Of a DNA stretch of 64,000 nucleotides, positions 13,651-23,318 are shown piece by piece (position 1 is the stretch's first letter; every line of letters begins with the position of its first letter). The translations under genes were made by a program, and so were the position numbers. This DNA is from Favolaschia claudopus. Taxonomy: Eukaryota; Basidiomycota; Agaricomycetes; Agaricales; Mycenaceae. The notes under the pieces are model-generated. The model saw only the letters and a list, made by a program, of their open reading frames with translations, was not told the DNA's origin and searched no databases. The stretch spans positions 744,001 through 808,000 of the forward strand of contig JAWWNJ010000044.1 of assembly GCA_037176885.1 (NCBI GenBank). Direction: 5' to 3'.

Positions 13651-14240
13651 GAGTATATACCAAGTGCGACAGCGCGACACACTTGATATGCGACACATTT
13701 ATGTTAGATGCGACACATCGTCACCATTATTGAATCAAATATTTCTGTGACATTGAGTGACAATCAACATCCCATCACGGCTTTCAGCTCTCGGCAACGC
13801 TCGGCCTGGCGGTGAACCCTTCGACGTAGTGTGCGCGAAGGGGACCGACCATTCCCGTCCCCTCCCCTCCCTCGCTGCGCTCGGGGGGTCCCCCGAACCG
13901 GGGCCGCTCAGGTCGGCACACTAAAGCCTCGTTCGCGCGGATCAATATGTCTTCACCCTAACTCTAACCAGTCGGGGCGGGTTTTTTTTACTGAATTCCC
14001 ACAGTTAGGGCGCGCTTCGCTTGCCCTAACTGCTCGGTTGTGTGTTCTTTTGGCCTTCGGCAGTGATTGTTGTGGGTTTTCGGCACTGAATATATCCATC
14101 AAATCAATGTCACGCTGATGTGTGTCGCATTTGGAAGGTGTGTCGCATATTCTCAAGATTATTCTGTCGGCTCGGCACGGTGTGTCGCATCTTAAGGTGA
14201 TGTGTCGTACTTAATGGGTGTCGCGCCTGTCGCATCTGGT
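13651..14240. mobile_element. Non-autonomous DNA transposon inserted in GH43
   Basis: A ~590-bp insert bounded by imperfect terminal inverted repeats. The left end at 13659-13680 begins ACCAAGTGCGACAG, and the right end at 14218-14240 begins ACCAGATGCGACAG on the opposite strand. Inside each end are further copies of TGCGACAC: 13689-13696 and 13709-13716 on the left; 14122-14129, 14140-14147 and 14182-14189 inverted on the right. The core is GC-rich with short hairpins and a T-run near 13983. No transposase frame is present, so it must be mobilised in trans. Repeated subterminal motifs are usual transposase-binding arrays. The superfamily (KDZ/hAT-like or other) cannot be fixed from one copy. 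Confidence 0.8.
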
Positions 14241-14257
14241 CTATCCCGATTCGGAAA
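14241..14257. repeat. Direct repeat, right copy flanking the insertion
   Basis: CTATCCCGATTCGGAAA on the plus strand. It differs from the copy at 13635-13650 by one inserted base. In the GH43 direction it gives FVSES followed by an in-frame stop. Confidence 0.75.
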
Positions 14258-14369
14258 CGAAGATGCAGGATGGATCGGGGTGAAAGCCTGGAAGGATGGG
14301 GTTGTGGGGCCGTCCAAGGACGCGGCTACACGTAGAAAGCAGGACCAGCACAAAGTGGAGCGGGTTCAT

Positions 14370-15162
14370 GGGCATGAAGCGCGCATTGCTGACGCTTCAA
14401 GTTCAAATATATCTGCGTTCTTGCTCAGTGGGGTCATGAGGACGAGTAATTCGGCGGGCCGGTGTTGAGACGCAGAAGACAAACGGCCAATTCATGGCAC
14501 CGAAGCACGGTCAAGGCCGGTAGCCTATGTAGTACTACGTAGATGCCAGAAAATGGGACGAAATAATGGTGAAAGCAGCTAATCATTTGAGCGGACATAC
14601 ATACGAGTCTGCAGCGACACGGCGTTGAATGCACAGACGCTTGAAGGCGCTGGAGGTGGTTGTAACCTCATGGCCGCGCATCAGCGTTCAATGCCAACAC
14701 GCCGGTGAATGGGTGGTCGATTTTTACTCGAGTGAATTCCCTGAGCATATAAACGCAAATTTGAAAGTCCTTTTAGCCGTCGGTTGATGGCAGAAGTACG
14801 CGACAGCGTAATTGCTTCCGGTTTTCGACTTGGCTTCTACCACATTCATGTTCGAGCCCGGCGTATTCAAGCAAAATGTTCAAGGCTTTTCAGTACTTAC
14901 ATCTGGCACACTGGCGAAACCTCGATCGGCAGCGGCCGTCGATCAGTGGACCGTGACTGACGATCGAGCATCGACACCGTACTCGTTATCCAGAGACTCT
15001 ATCTGCGTGAACAGTTACTTGCCATAAAACCCCAAATCCTCCTCTTGCTTCATCTCGTCTCTTTCTCCTCCGTTTCTTGATCTTGGTATCTGTCTCTGGT
15101 GTTATAGGTATGCAGTCTTGCTCCCTCTCAGCGCCCATTTCTAACCGCCTTCCAGGGTAAAG
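14370..15162. other. Divergent intergenic region, GH43 and low-complexity gene
   Basis: The 5' flanks of the GH43 gene (-) and the gene starting at 15163 (+) meet here. The part just before 15163 is CT-rich (about 15030-15100), as is common in fungal promoters. No coding or RNA gene seen. Confidence 0.4.
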
Positions 15163-17884
15163 ATGCCTTCTTGCTTTGGCAAGTCAAAGCCCAAGATGTC
15201 TCGAGCTGTCAACCCTGTATCCCAACCGGACGCGAAACCCAAAAATGGCTTCGCCCGTCGCGTCCTCGAGGTCGTCAAAAAGGTCAAACGAACATCGCGT
15301 CCTCGTCCAAGCCAAATGCTAGCAGTGTTCACCCTCCCCGACCCCTTCGCTCCCGTCTCTGCTCCTGTCATCCTCTCAACCGCGTCATCCATCCTTCCCA
15401 GAGCAAACTCTTCGTCTCTTCCGCATTTCAGCGCAACGACATCAGACTCCTTCCTCGTCGAGAAGAGCTCAGAGTCAAGCATTGGGTTGTCCCTAATATC
15501 AAGTGATTCATCGCCTCCAGAAACTCACGAGCCGTTTTCGACAAACGTCGACTTCGACTCCGAACCGTTCTCAGCCAGCTCTACAGTGTCAACTGTCGTC
15601 TCCTCCCAGGGTGTCGATACAGACTCAGCAAGCCACTACTCTTCATTGGCAAGCGCAGATTCTTCAGACTGGTTCTCAGCCTCGGGCTCGTTCTCCGGAA
15701 GTGCCGCCTCTCTACTGTTGACGAACACCCCTCCGCCCTTGACCGCCCACTCCTCGTTGTCGTCCAGAGAAGCTCTATCTGCGCTCAAGCTTAAGCCCTC
15801 GAGGATTCCACGTTTGGCCGCAATGCGTGCGAACACGAATACTACGCTTCTTTGCCCTACTTGCGGGACCCACATCGATCTGAGTGTCAGCAAGGCGACG
15901 GAGATAGAGAAGGAGACGCAAACCGAAGTGCAGAACAAGGCGCAGACAGCGACGAAGGCTGAGAACGAGATGACGACGGTCCTCGAGACGCATATGGAGG
16001 CGCAGACGACGCCGCAGGAAGATATCGACCAAACGCAGACGCAGACTCGGGCGGTGGTAGCGACGCAGATTCACGATGAAGAGAAGATTTCCTGGCACGC
16101 GCAAAACGTTCAGCATCTCAAGCCTAGCTCAGAAGTCCGCACGGGGCAGCCCGACGCGCAGGATCTCGACGTCGGCTCGGAGCGAAGGACCACGCAGGAC
16201 TTCTCACCCGTCAAGGTCAGCTTCGGAATGCAAACAGACGAGACGGAGGCCGACACACTCCAGCTCCCCAACAAAGTCAACGTCGAGGTCCAAACAGATC
16301 CCGTCATATTCGCTTGTCCTCCCCCTCCCCCTCCACCACCCCCACCCGCCTCCACCTCCACCCCCACCCGGCGGATTCAAAATCCACAAATTTGCTCCCG
16401 GAAGCGACCAGGACGGCGCAGCGAAGAAACCCAATAAAAACCAAGCAGTCGCTGACGAAATGAAAGCGTTTTTCGCAAAACACCGCCAGAAATTCGAGGC
16501 CGCTAACGGTGATGATACGACTGCTGCTGCCGATGCACCGGGACAGGACCTTACCTCCGCAATGACGCCAACGACTGCTGCCGCTGCCGCCGCCGATGCA
16601 CCGGGACAGGACAATAGCTCCGCGATGGCGCCCTCTGGACTGCTCGCTGCCTCGGTGTCACACGATAACACACCGTGTATATCCCCAACTACGTTCACTT
16701 TCGCCAGAAAGGTCCGGAAGCCAGTTCAGAGAGACCTGCCGCCGGCCATCGAAACCCCGCTCACTGAAATTCAACAAAAGATGCGCGCGATGCGCGAACA
16801 GGAGGGCGAGGCGACAGGGGAGCATGCTGTGGTCGCTGCTGAAGAAGAGACAGGTGGGGTCGACACGGAAGGATTCGTTGGGGCGAGGGTCTTCAACCTG
16901 CGCAAAGTTGGGCTCCCCGATCTCCGTCCGCCTTCGCCTGTGCTGGTCCCGATATCGAAGTCGTCGTCTGCAACGTCGCTGGCTCTTCTGTTCTCGGGCT
17001 TGAAAAAGAAGAGCAAAGGGCTTAGTGGGTCGATCTCACCTCGGTCCGACCAAGCTGACGGCGCCGATGTGGATCTGGAAGACGAAGCCGCTGCTGTCCG
17101 ACTCGCCTCTTATGGCCTGAAATCTATCAAACGTCAACGCATTATACCGAACGCACCTCTCCCCACCTCCACCAAGCCTTCCTCCGAGTCCTCCTTTCCC
17201 TCTTCCTCCTCTACGATCTTCAAGTCGATGACGAACTTTTTAAAATTCAGGAAGGCGCCGGCGCCGTCCACCTCCACTCTCAATATCGATTCACAGAACC
17301 AGCCCGAAAAACGCAACGCACGTTCCTTCTCCCATCCTCATGAATCCGTACACCGCACCGAAGAAGAAGAAGTAGACGCGGACGACCGAGCAGCCGCCGC
17401 CCGGTTTGCATCTTATAAACTTAAATGCGTCAACGATATTGCCATTGCCGGCCCTTCCTCGGCTCCTCCCATTCCTCCGCCCACTTCTCGGATACGCACC
17501 GCGCGCAAGGCGTCGACGTCGTCCTTGATCTCACGAACGATCTCGAAAGAGAATATCTTCCGCACCTTCCCCAGATCTCTAAAAAAGAACAAAAACAACA
17601 TAAACCTTGTCCCCCTCACTGAGGTCGACGCCAATATTCCAAGCTTCGCTGAACCTCTCAGCACGATCATCCACGCCCCTCATCCTGTCGTCGACGTCGA
17701 CTACAACGTTGGACGCGCTCCGTCGGCCACCCTGCGCGCCTCTCACACAACTTCCTCACCTCCACCGTCCGCCAATCTACGAATACAAGCGGAGTTCAAG
17801 GCTCTAGGGCGGCTTCAGGCTCTACGCAATGCACGAGCCGAGCGTGGAAAGCGGGGGATGAAATCAGATGAACACAGAAAATAA
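15163..17884 (+). CDS. Low-complexity protein of unknown function, frame change in polyproline tract
   Basis: I do not recognise this protein. The frame from ATG 15163 starts MPSCFGKSKPKMSRAV, a basic N-terminus, and runs through a Ser/Thr-rich region and repeated QTE/QTQ stretches to a polyproline tract at about 16318-16350, where it continues only to 16437. A second frame carries the same kind of composition from the proline tract (GGFKIHKFAPGSDQDG) to the stop at 17884. The two frames look like one protein of roughly 900 residues whose coding frame changes in the C/T-rich tract, by a slippage indel, an assembly error or an unrecognised intron. The second half has two related segments, AAAVRLASYGLK and AAAARFASYKLK, and a repeat of ADAPGQD. 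It looks largely disordered; a cytoskeletal or scaffold role would be guesswork. Confidence 0.55.
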
Positions 17885-18041
17885 CCAGATGGAAAAGACG
17901 TAGAGATTTATTTAGAAAATACATACACAAAACCCGTTGTTGTGACGGTGACGGTTGTTTCATTTAACACGCAGTTAAATATCTTTCTCTGAGGACTGAG
18001 CAAAAAAGTTTGATTCGACGTACATACAACATCGTCTTGAT

Positions 18042-19828
18042 TCAATTCTTACCAACCGCCTGTTCAGCGAATTTCAACGCTTCCTCAAACACCTCGACCA
18101 ACTCCGCCTCCTCCTCCAGCCCAACCGACACCCGCACTTGCGCCGCCCTCAACCCGTACCCCGCATGATACTTCGCCTCGTCTTCAGGCTTCCCCCACAC
18201 AATATCATTGAAATTCAACGCCAACGTCAAATGCGCGCCGAGATGCGGGCCCTGGTGCACCTGCAGCTTATCATAGTATTCCCGCGCAACTGCGATGTCA
18301 GCGAAATCAATGCTGAGCAGACAGCCGTAGCCCGGGGTGAACTCCGCCGTTGCGGGGCGCATCAAGGCGGTGTAGTTGGCGTGAGTGTCGGAGTGCGAGG
18401 GGTAGAGGACTTGTGTTACCGCTGAGGGTGCGGGGGAGCGGATGTGGGATTGCAGAACGGAGGCGAGGGCGGCGGCGTTGCGGTTGAGGATGGTGCTGCG
18501 CGCGAGGTAGTCTGTGCTGTTGGCGAGGAGCTGCTCGGCGTCGCCCGAGAAAAACTCGTTACGGAAAGTCGATTGGAAGACTTTTGAGAGGGTTGGGTAG
18601 GATGGGGATGAAGGGTTGAGGACGACGCTTCCGCCCATGACGTTGGCGTAGCCGCTGAAGGATTTGGTGAGAGAAGTGAGGACCACGTCGGCCACTGGGA
18701 GGAGGTCAATGTTGCAGAAGCTGCCGACCGTGTCGTCGACCACGAGAAGGAAGCCATGTTTGTCCGCCTGGTTTTATGTTATTTTTGTTTGGTAAATTCG
18801 TGAAACGAAATATGTTGCTTACTAGCTGCCGCAATCCTTTCAGATCGGCACTGACCAGGATAGGGTTGCTGGGGAACTCAAGGAAAACGTAGCTGACTTT
18901 CCGACCCGCCTCGGCTTCGGCCTTAACATGCGCCTCCACCTCACCGATTATGCCACTCTGAGCGTTACATTGACCAAAATGCTTGAAGCCATCGGGGAAT
19001 TCGAGAAAAAGATGGTATGTGTTGTGGAAAATTGCGCCCAGACCAACAATGGGTCCCTTGCGAGTCTGCATGATGGCTTGATGCAGTCGGTGGACGGCCG
19101 CCATGCCAGTGGGATAGAGATATACATCCTCGCTCTTAACGTTGGCTTTGTGCGATGAGACGGGTGCACGGTTCATCAGGCCCGCGATCCGTTCCCGCAA
19201 ACCTTGATGGGCTGCAGATTCAGGGAGATATGTTGGAGCGGGGAGTTTGTCGAGAGCTATTTCCGCGTCCGCAGAAACACTCAATGGAACCTCGACAAGG
19301 GTGTCCGCTTGCTTGAGCAAATACTCAGCCAGGCGCGAGCTGACGCCAGTGCCGGGATTTTGCCAGACCCCGATGATGCCTGGGGTCTTGGGCATGGGAT
19401 ATCCGATGCAATAAAGACGAACGCCGCTGATGTCGACGACTTTGAAGAGCAGATCCGAAGGCTCCAGCTTGTGCTCTTTCCGATGATGAGAAAACGCGAA
19501 TTCCTGCGCCATCGAGAAAATGTCGGGGTTGACGAAGGGGAGACAGCCATAAGTGGGGGGAAACGAGAGTTTCTGGTGGATTGCCACGGATAGCTACAAA
19601 CATGTCGTTGAGGATTGTAAACAGAGACATCGACCAACTACACACCTGCCGTGCTGCACCAAACGGCGTGAATCGAGGATATATGGACTTCATCTTTTGT
19701 AAGAGAGACATGTCGCCATCGCGGAGAGCAAGTCCAACGTCCCAGCCTGCACCATGGACGGTAATGTTATGGGGGCCAACAGGAGGCAGAGTATGGCCGA
19801 ATTCGGTGGTGATTTTCTTGACGGTCAT
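18042..19828 (-). CDS. Cystathionine gamma-synthase (PLP-dependent)
   Basis: About 555 residues of the Cys/Met-metabolism PLP enzyme family, closest in layout to the fungal cystathionine gamma-synthase (yeast STR2, Neurospora met-7). It joins an activated homoserine ester and cysteine in the transsulfuration route to methionine. Visible features are the fungal N-terminal extension (KMKSIYPRFTPFG), YLYPTGMAAVHRLHQAIM for the cofactor phosphate region, FLEFPSNPIL, VVDDTVGSF, and the PLP lysine in LTSLTKSFSGYANVMGGS. The C-terminal domain has FTPGYGCLLSIDF, HLGAHLTLALNFND and QVRVSVGLEE. Introns fall near 19596-19646 and 18768-18822. ATG 19828 is the first ATG of the frame. The protein appears complete. 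Confidence 0.88.
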
Positions 19829-21470
19829 TTTCAGCTGAGATGAAAGTTGGGATGCGGGGAATGAAGACAATCGGTTTGGATCGCTTGCAATTTATAAGAT
19901 ACAGTCGGGCGCTGAATATTGTGGACGAATGGCGGTGATCAGCGGATCAACGACCCTACAACGGTTTAAGGGCACTCGGCAACGGGGAAGAGGGGGAAAG
20001 AAGAGGGTGTTCGCTGTTTCAACGAAACCGAGGGAGACCGACGATGTGCACAATGCCGCCGATTCCGCGTTCGAGGCTAACGGGCTGATGTTCAGCTGTA
20101 GCAACTCGTGAACCGTGGCAAGATTCGAGTCGATGATTGCAGTCTAGATGTGAGGAGTATCTGAGAGAAGGCGATGACAACCAAGCATTTCCTTGCAGTT
20201 GCGTTGTAGAGAGCCCACCCCACTTCAATTTTCTATCGAATTACTGACCCTCTCGGGCCTCCGACGATCTGAAAAAAGGCACCACGGCATTGGATCGTAA
20301 GTTTTTCAACTCGTCTGGGTTCCCCTACACGCGCAGGTGACTCGGTCTATTCAACTTGCACTCGGGACGAACACAAAAGAAGAAAAGGACGCGACTTGTC
20401 CGTGACCGTTTTGCGTCTCGTTTTGCGCGGAAACAGCCGCGAAAGATCATCCATCATCGATGATGGGACGTTCGTTGTCTGTACTGTTCTTGTTTCTGAC
20501 CTCGACTACTAGCTTCACTCCTCGATTATATATGGTTCACATTGTTACCGCGGCTCGCAAAATTCGGATAGCCGGTCTTTACCTCAAAATTGTCGACGCA
20601 ACTTGAAGCGCGCACCACAGGCCGTAGAAAAGTCCACCTCAAAGCTCAGATCGTACCTTCACATTCTCGCAAATGCGGGCTCTTCGTGGTTCTGCTTCTG
20701 TCAAGGACGTGCCAAGATGTCGCAAAAATTGCAAGAGAAATTTGGTTGGCGCAATTTCATCGTTCCGCAAAATCCCTGCTGCGTCTAGAGTCCTCATCCT
20801 CGTTCCTGGGTCAGACAGACCGTGCAGCCATGAATTCAAAAAAGATTGCAAGTTTTTTCAAAGAGCCGGCGTTTTTCTGCAGCAAAATCGGACAACACCT
20901 TTCACGTTAAGAGTCAAAGCGTGATGCAGCTAGACCATGCACAAATTCCCACATGCAGCGAGGGCGACACTTCTGGCCATGACCATACCGCTTTGCCCTC
21001 TCGGGTCGGAAACAAAGTACCTTGAATTTTCGTTTCAAATGCACGGGTCTGTGGTGCAACTAGTATGCCTTTGGGAGCGAAACCAACCATAAAATTATGT
21101 CTGTGAAGCTGGGATCCTCAAGATACCGAACATCCTTGGACGACACCTCAATCGAGCTCTCTGGCAGCGACATCTGGCCCGGTGTCGAGCGACCAACCAA
21201 ATTCCAAGATTCCATGTGTGGGCCAAACAGTGTCACGGTCAGGCGGCTTTGGACATTTGGATGCACGTGGATTGTTTACGCGCTATTTGCTCCTCTCTTC
21301 CAACCCTCACTCTCTCTCTCTCTCTAACCGCTACCATCTCTTGCAGTGCAAACTTCCAATGTACGTTCCTAGCTCTGCTTTACCTCAGTCGAAGCTCACT
21401 CTCTCGGATACTTTCTAGATCACCTCTACCTTCGCCTTCATTACGCTTTGATAGCTTTCCAGCAGTGGCA
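19829..21470. other. Long intergenic region without a convincing gene
   Basis: Divergent 5' flanks of the cystathionine gamma-synthase gene (-) and the orphan at 21471 (+). Several overlapping open frames occur in 20590-20924 on both strands, but none has a domain or family resemblance and three phases are open together, so I read it as noncoding. A short CT microsatellite lies at about 21305-21325. Confidence 0.4.
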
Positions 21471-22922
21471 ATGGCCTACCAGCACCCTTCCTCTTCGTCC
21501 AACAACTACCAATGGCCCCAGGGCCAGATTCGTGAGTCTGATAGATACGACGTCCTCTTCTGCATGGCACTCATTACTGGCTTCCTCGCTAGCTCCTCCT
21601 TCATTCGCTGTTGAGCAGTACGCCAGAGCGTCTGCCACCGCGCAGTCCAGCTTCGACAAGCCCACTCACCAACCACAATATGACCCTGCTCAGCCTTACG
21701 GTCCTTACTATCGCCCCAACTCCAACTACGAGCATGTCAATATCAATGCCACCGCGCAGCACGCTCAAGACCCAGTCCTTCCACACCCCACCCCAGAATC
21801 ACTCCCTTTGCATTATCAAGCATTATTACACGAGGCGCAAATACCTGCTCCTCTCGCGTATAATTTCGCGGGCGTGCCACAGGGAAACGTCCCATTCCGA
21901 CCGGTTCTCCCGGAGGGCCTGCCTCAGTATCCCCAGTATCCGCAGGGCCATGCATGGAATATGGCTCCGCCACAAGGATACTATCCCAATGCCGACGGCC
22001 CCGTCCAAGCGCCTGTCGAACTAGGCAAGAGACAACGGTACGCTTGGTTTTCACTATCCACCTACGCTTAGGCACTAATATCATTGTCAACAGTGCTGAC
22101 GCCGAATCATCGGATGCCAGGGTGCCAAAGCGCTTTTGTCAGGATCATGAGTACTACCAAGCGGCTCAGGTTCCGGCTGTTCTCTCCTCGCCCACGGTTC
22201 CAGCAATGGGACAGCTTCCGGCCTCCCCCCTCCCCGATGTCCTCCCGCCACCCCCACCTGGGTTCAAGTGGGAGTGGCCCATGCTCTGTTTTGAGAAGAT
22301 GACGAGCGAGGGCGTGACCATTACGCCCTTTATGGGCGTGAACCCCGAGAACGCTGGTCTTCCTCAAATCAGTCCAATAGGGCAGACTCGCGGAATGAAA
22401 CTCGTCTTCGGCAAGCGAAACCACGACCTCGCTCTTCTCGACCCAGCCAAGAAGCAGAAACTCCTCGTCAATATATACCGAGGGAACCAGCTAGAAGCGC
22501 GGAGGAAACGCGAGGGCGCCGCGTTCTATGGCAACGAGTTCCTCGACCCTCACGCCCAACATGCTCCCTGGGTCCTTCGTATTTTCGACAACCTCGAGGA
22601 GTATTATGAGAGCAACCCTCACTTGCGTCCGCCGCCTCAGGAAGAAGAAGCTGCGAGCATGGACGTTGCGACGCCCCGCCAGCAGTTCGTCGCTTTGCCC
22701 GAGGTCATTCATTCTAGTCTTCAGGACGCGAGTTCGCAGCCTAGCGAACAATCGTCGGATATTGTGGACATGGATGTTGCGACCCCCCGCCAACAACCCG
22801 TCTCCTTGCCCGAGGTCATCGATCCTAGTCTCGAGGTCGAGGATACCCAACAATCCTTGCTTGATATTCTTAACGAAATCATCCTCTTCAATGAAGTTAA
22901 TGAAGCAGAACGAAGCCGATAA
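21471..22922 (+). CDS. Pro/Gln/Tyr-rich orphan protein
   Basis: Not recognised. From ATG 21471, exon 1 (MAYQHPSSSSNNYQWPQGQI) is followed by an intron at 21532-21592. Exon 2 continues PPPSFAVEQYARAS in frame and runs to about 22037. After a second intron ending near 22093 the last exon runs to the stop at 22922. The N-terminal half is disordered (Pro, Gln, Tyr, Asn). The middle has a compact segment, PPPPPGFKWEWPMLCFEKM to VFGKRNHDLALLDPAKKQK, that could be a small folded unit. The C-terminus holds two copies of MDVATPRQQ..LPEVI about 36 residues apart. The composition recalls transcription or RNA-granule proteins, but no DNA- or RNA-binding domain is visible. Confidence 0.7.
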
Positions 22923-23318
22923 TCTCCTTCGTAATAAGCATTGCATTCCAGTCTGTATTAGATAGCATAACAAAGTCCTGTAGCCACCGTCTCGCATGTA
23001 AGTATGTAGCCCTTAGTTTCAATATCATAGCATCTGTTGTATCTCATCCAATTGCGTCCCATCTTGGACGCGAAACAATCTTTGTCAATCTTGGGGTTCG
23101 ATTACAAAACAAAATATCATTCTGGCAATGTCCAAGCTCCAGATGTAAGTAAAGTAATAGTGTGACCGCGTCAAAGACTGTGGGGAACAAACAAACTGTA
23201 GTCTGCCAGCTAGGTAATATATAGTAGTCCTGGTCCGTGTGGGTATCCACCAACAAAATAGTGTAACATACTACGCAATACAAGATCATCACATCATAAC
23301 GAGTCCGAGACTAGTAGC
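22923..23318. other. Convergent 3' intergenic region
   Basis: Shared 3' flank of the orphan gene (+) and the heparinase-like gene (-). AT-rich; no coding signal. Confidence 0.4.

Larger units (their letters stand above)
11213..14369 (-). pseudogene. Secreted GH43 xylosidase/arabinosidase split by a transposon
   Basis: The ATG at 14369 opens a signal peptide (MNPLHFVLVLLSTCSRVLG) followed by NPILPGFHPDPSCIFVSE, which holds the GH43 catalytic base in PDPS. The frame then hits a stop in TCGGGATAG where a ~590-bp element (13651-14240) begins. It resumes beyond the element with SEWDSTFFCASSSF. The remaining exons are intact: ASNAWSDPVHFSFVGYDTSP, WSEDGRVHVQG, the acid Glu in APEGPHM, AVALSTRSGPEYISYPM, NISGPFTPAPNNPLL, and a C-terminal beta-sandwich region ending RWRYEGVRQVIDESEEKDGE. 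The enzyme would release xylose or arabinose from hemicellulose outside the cell. No intron choice I tried removes the element in frame, so the allele is probably dead, although every other motif is kept, which suggests a recent hit. Confidence 0.85.

Noticed and set aside
20590..20924. Three overlapping open frames as a small gene
   Set aside because: All phases are open together, no domain or signal peptide is seen, and no splice-supported extension was found.
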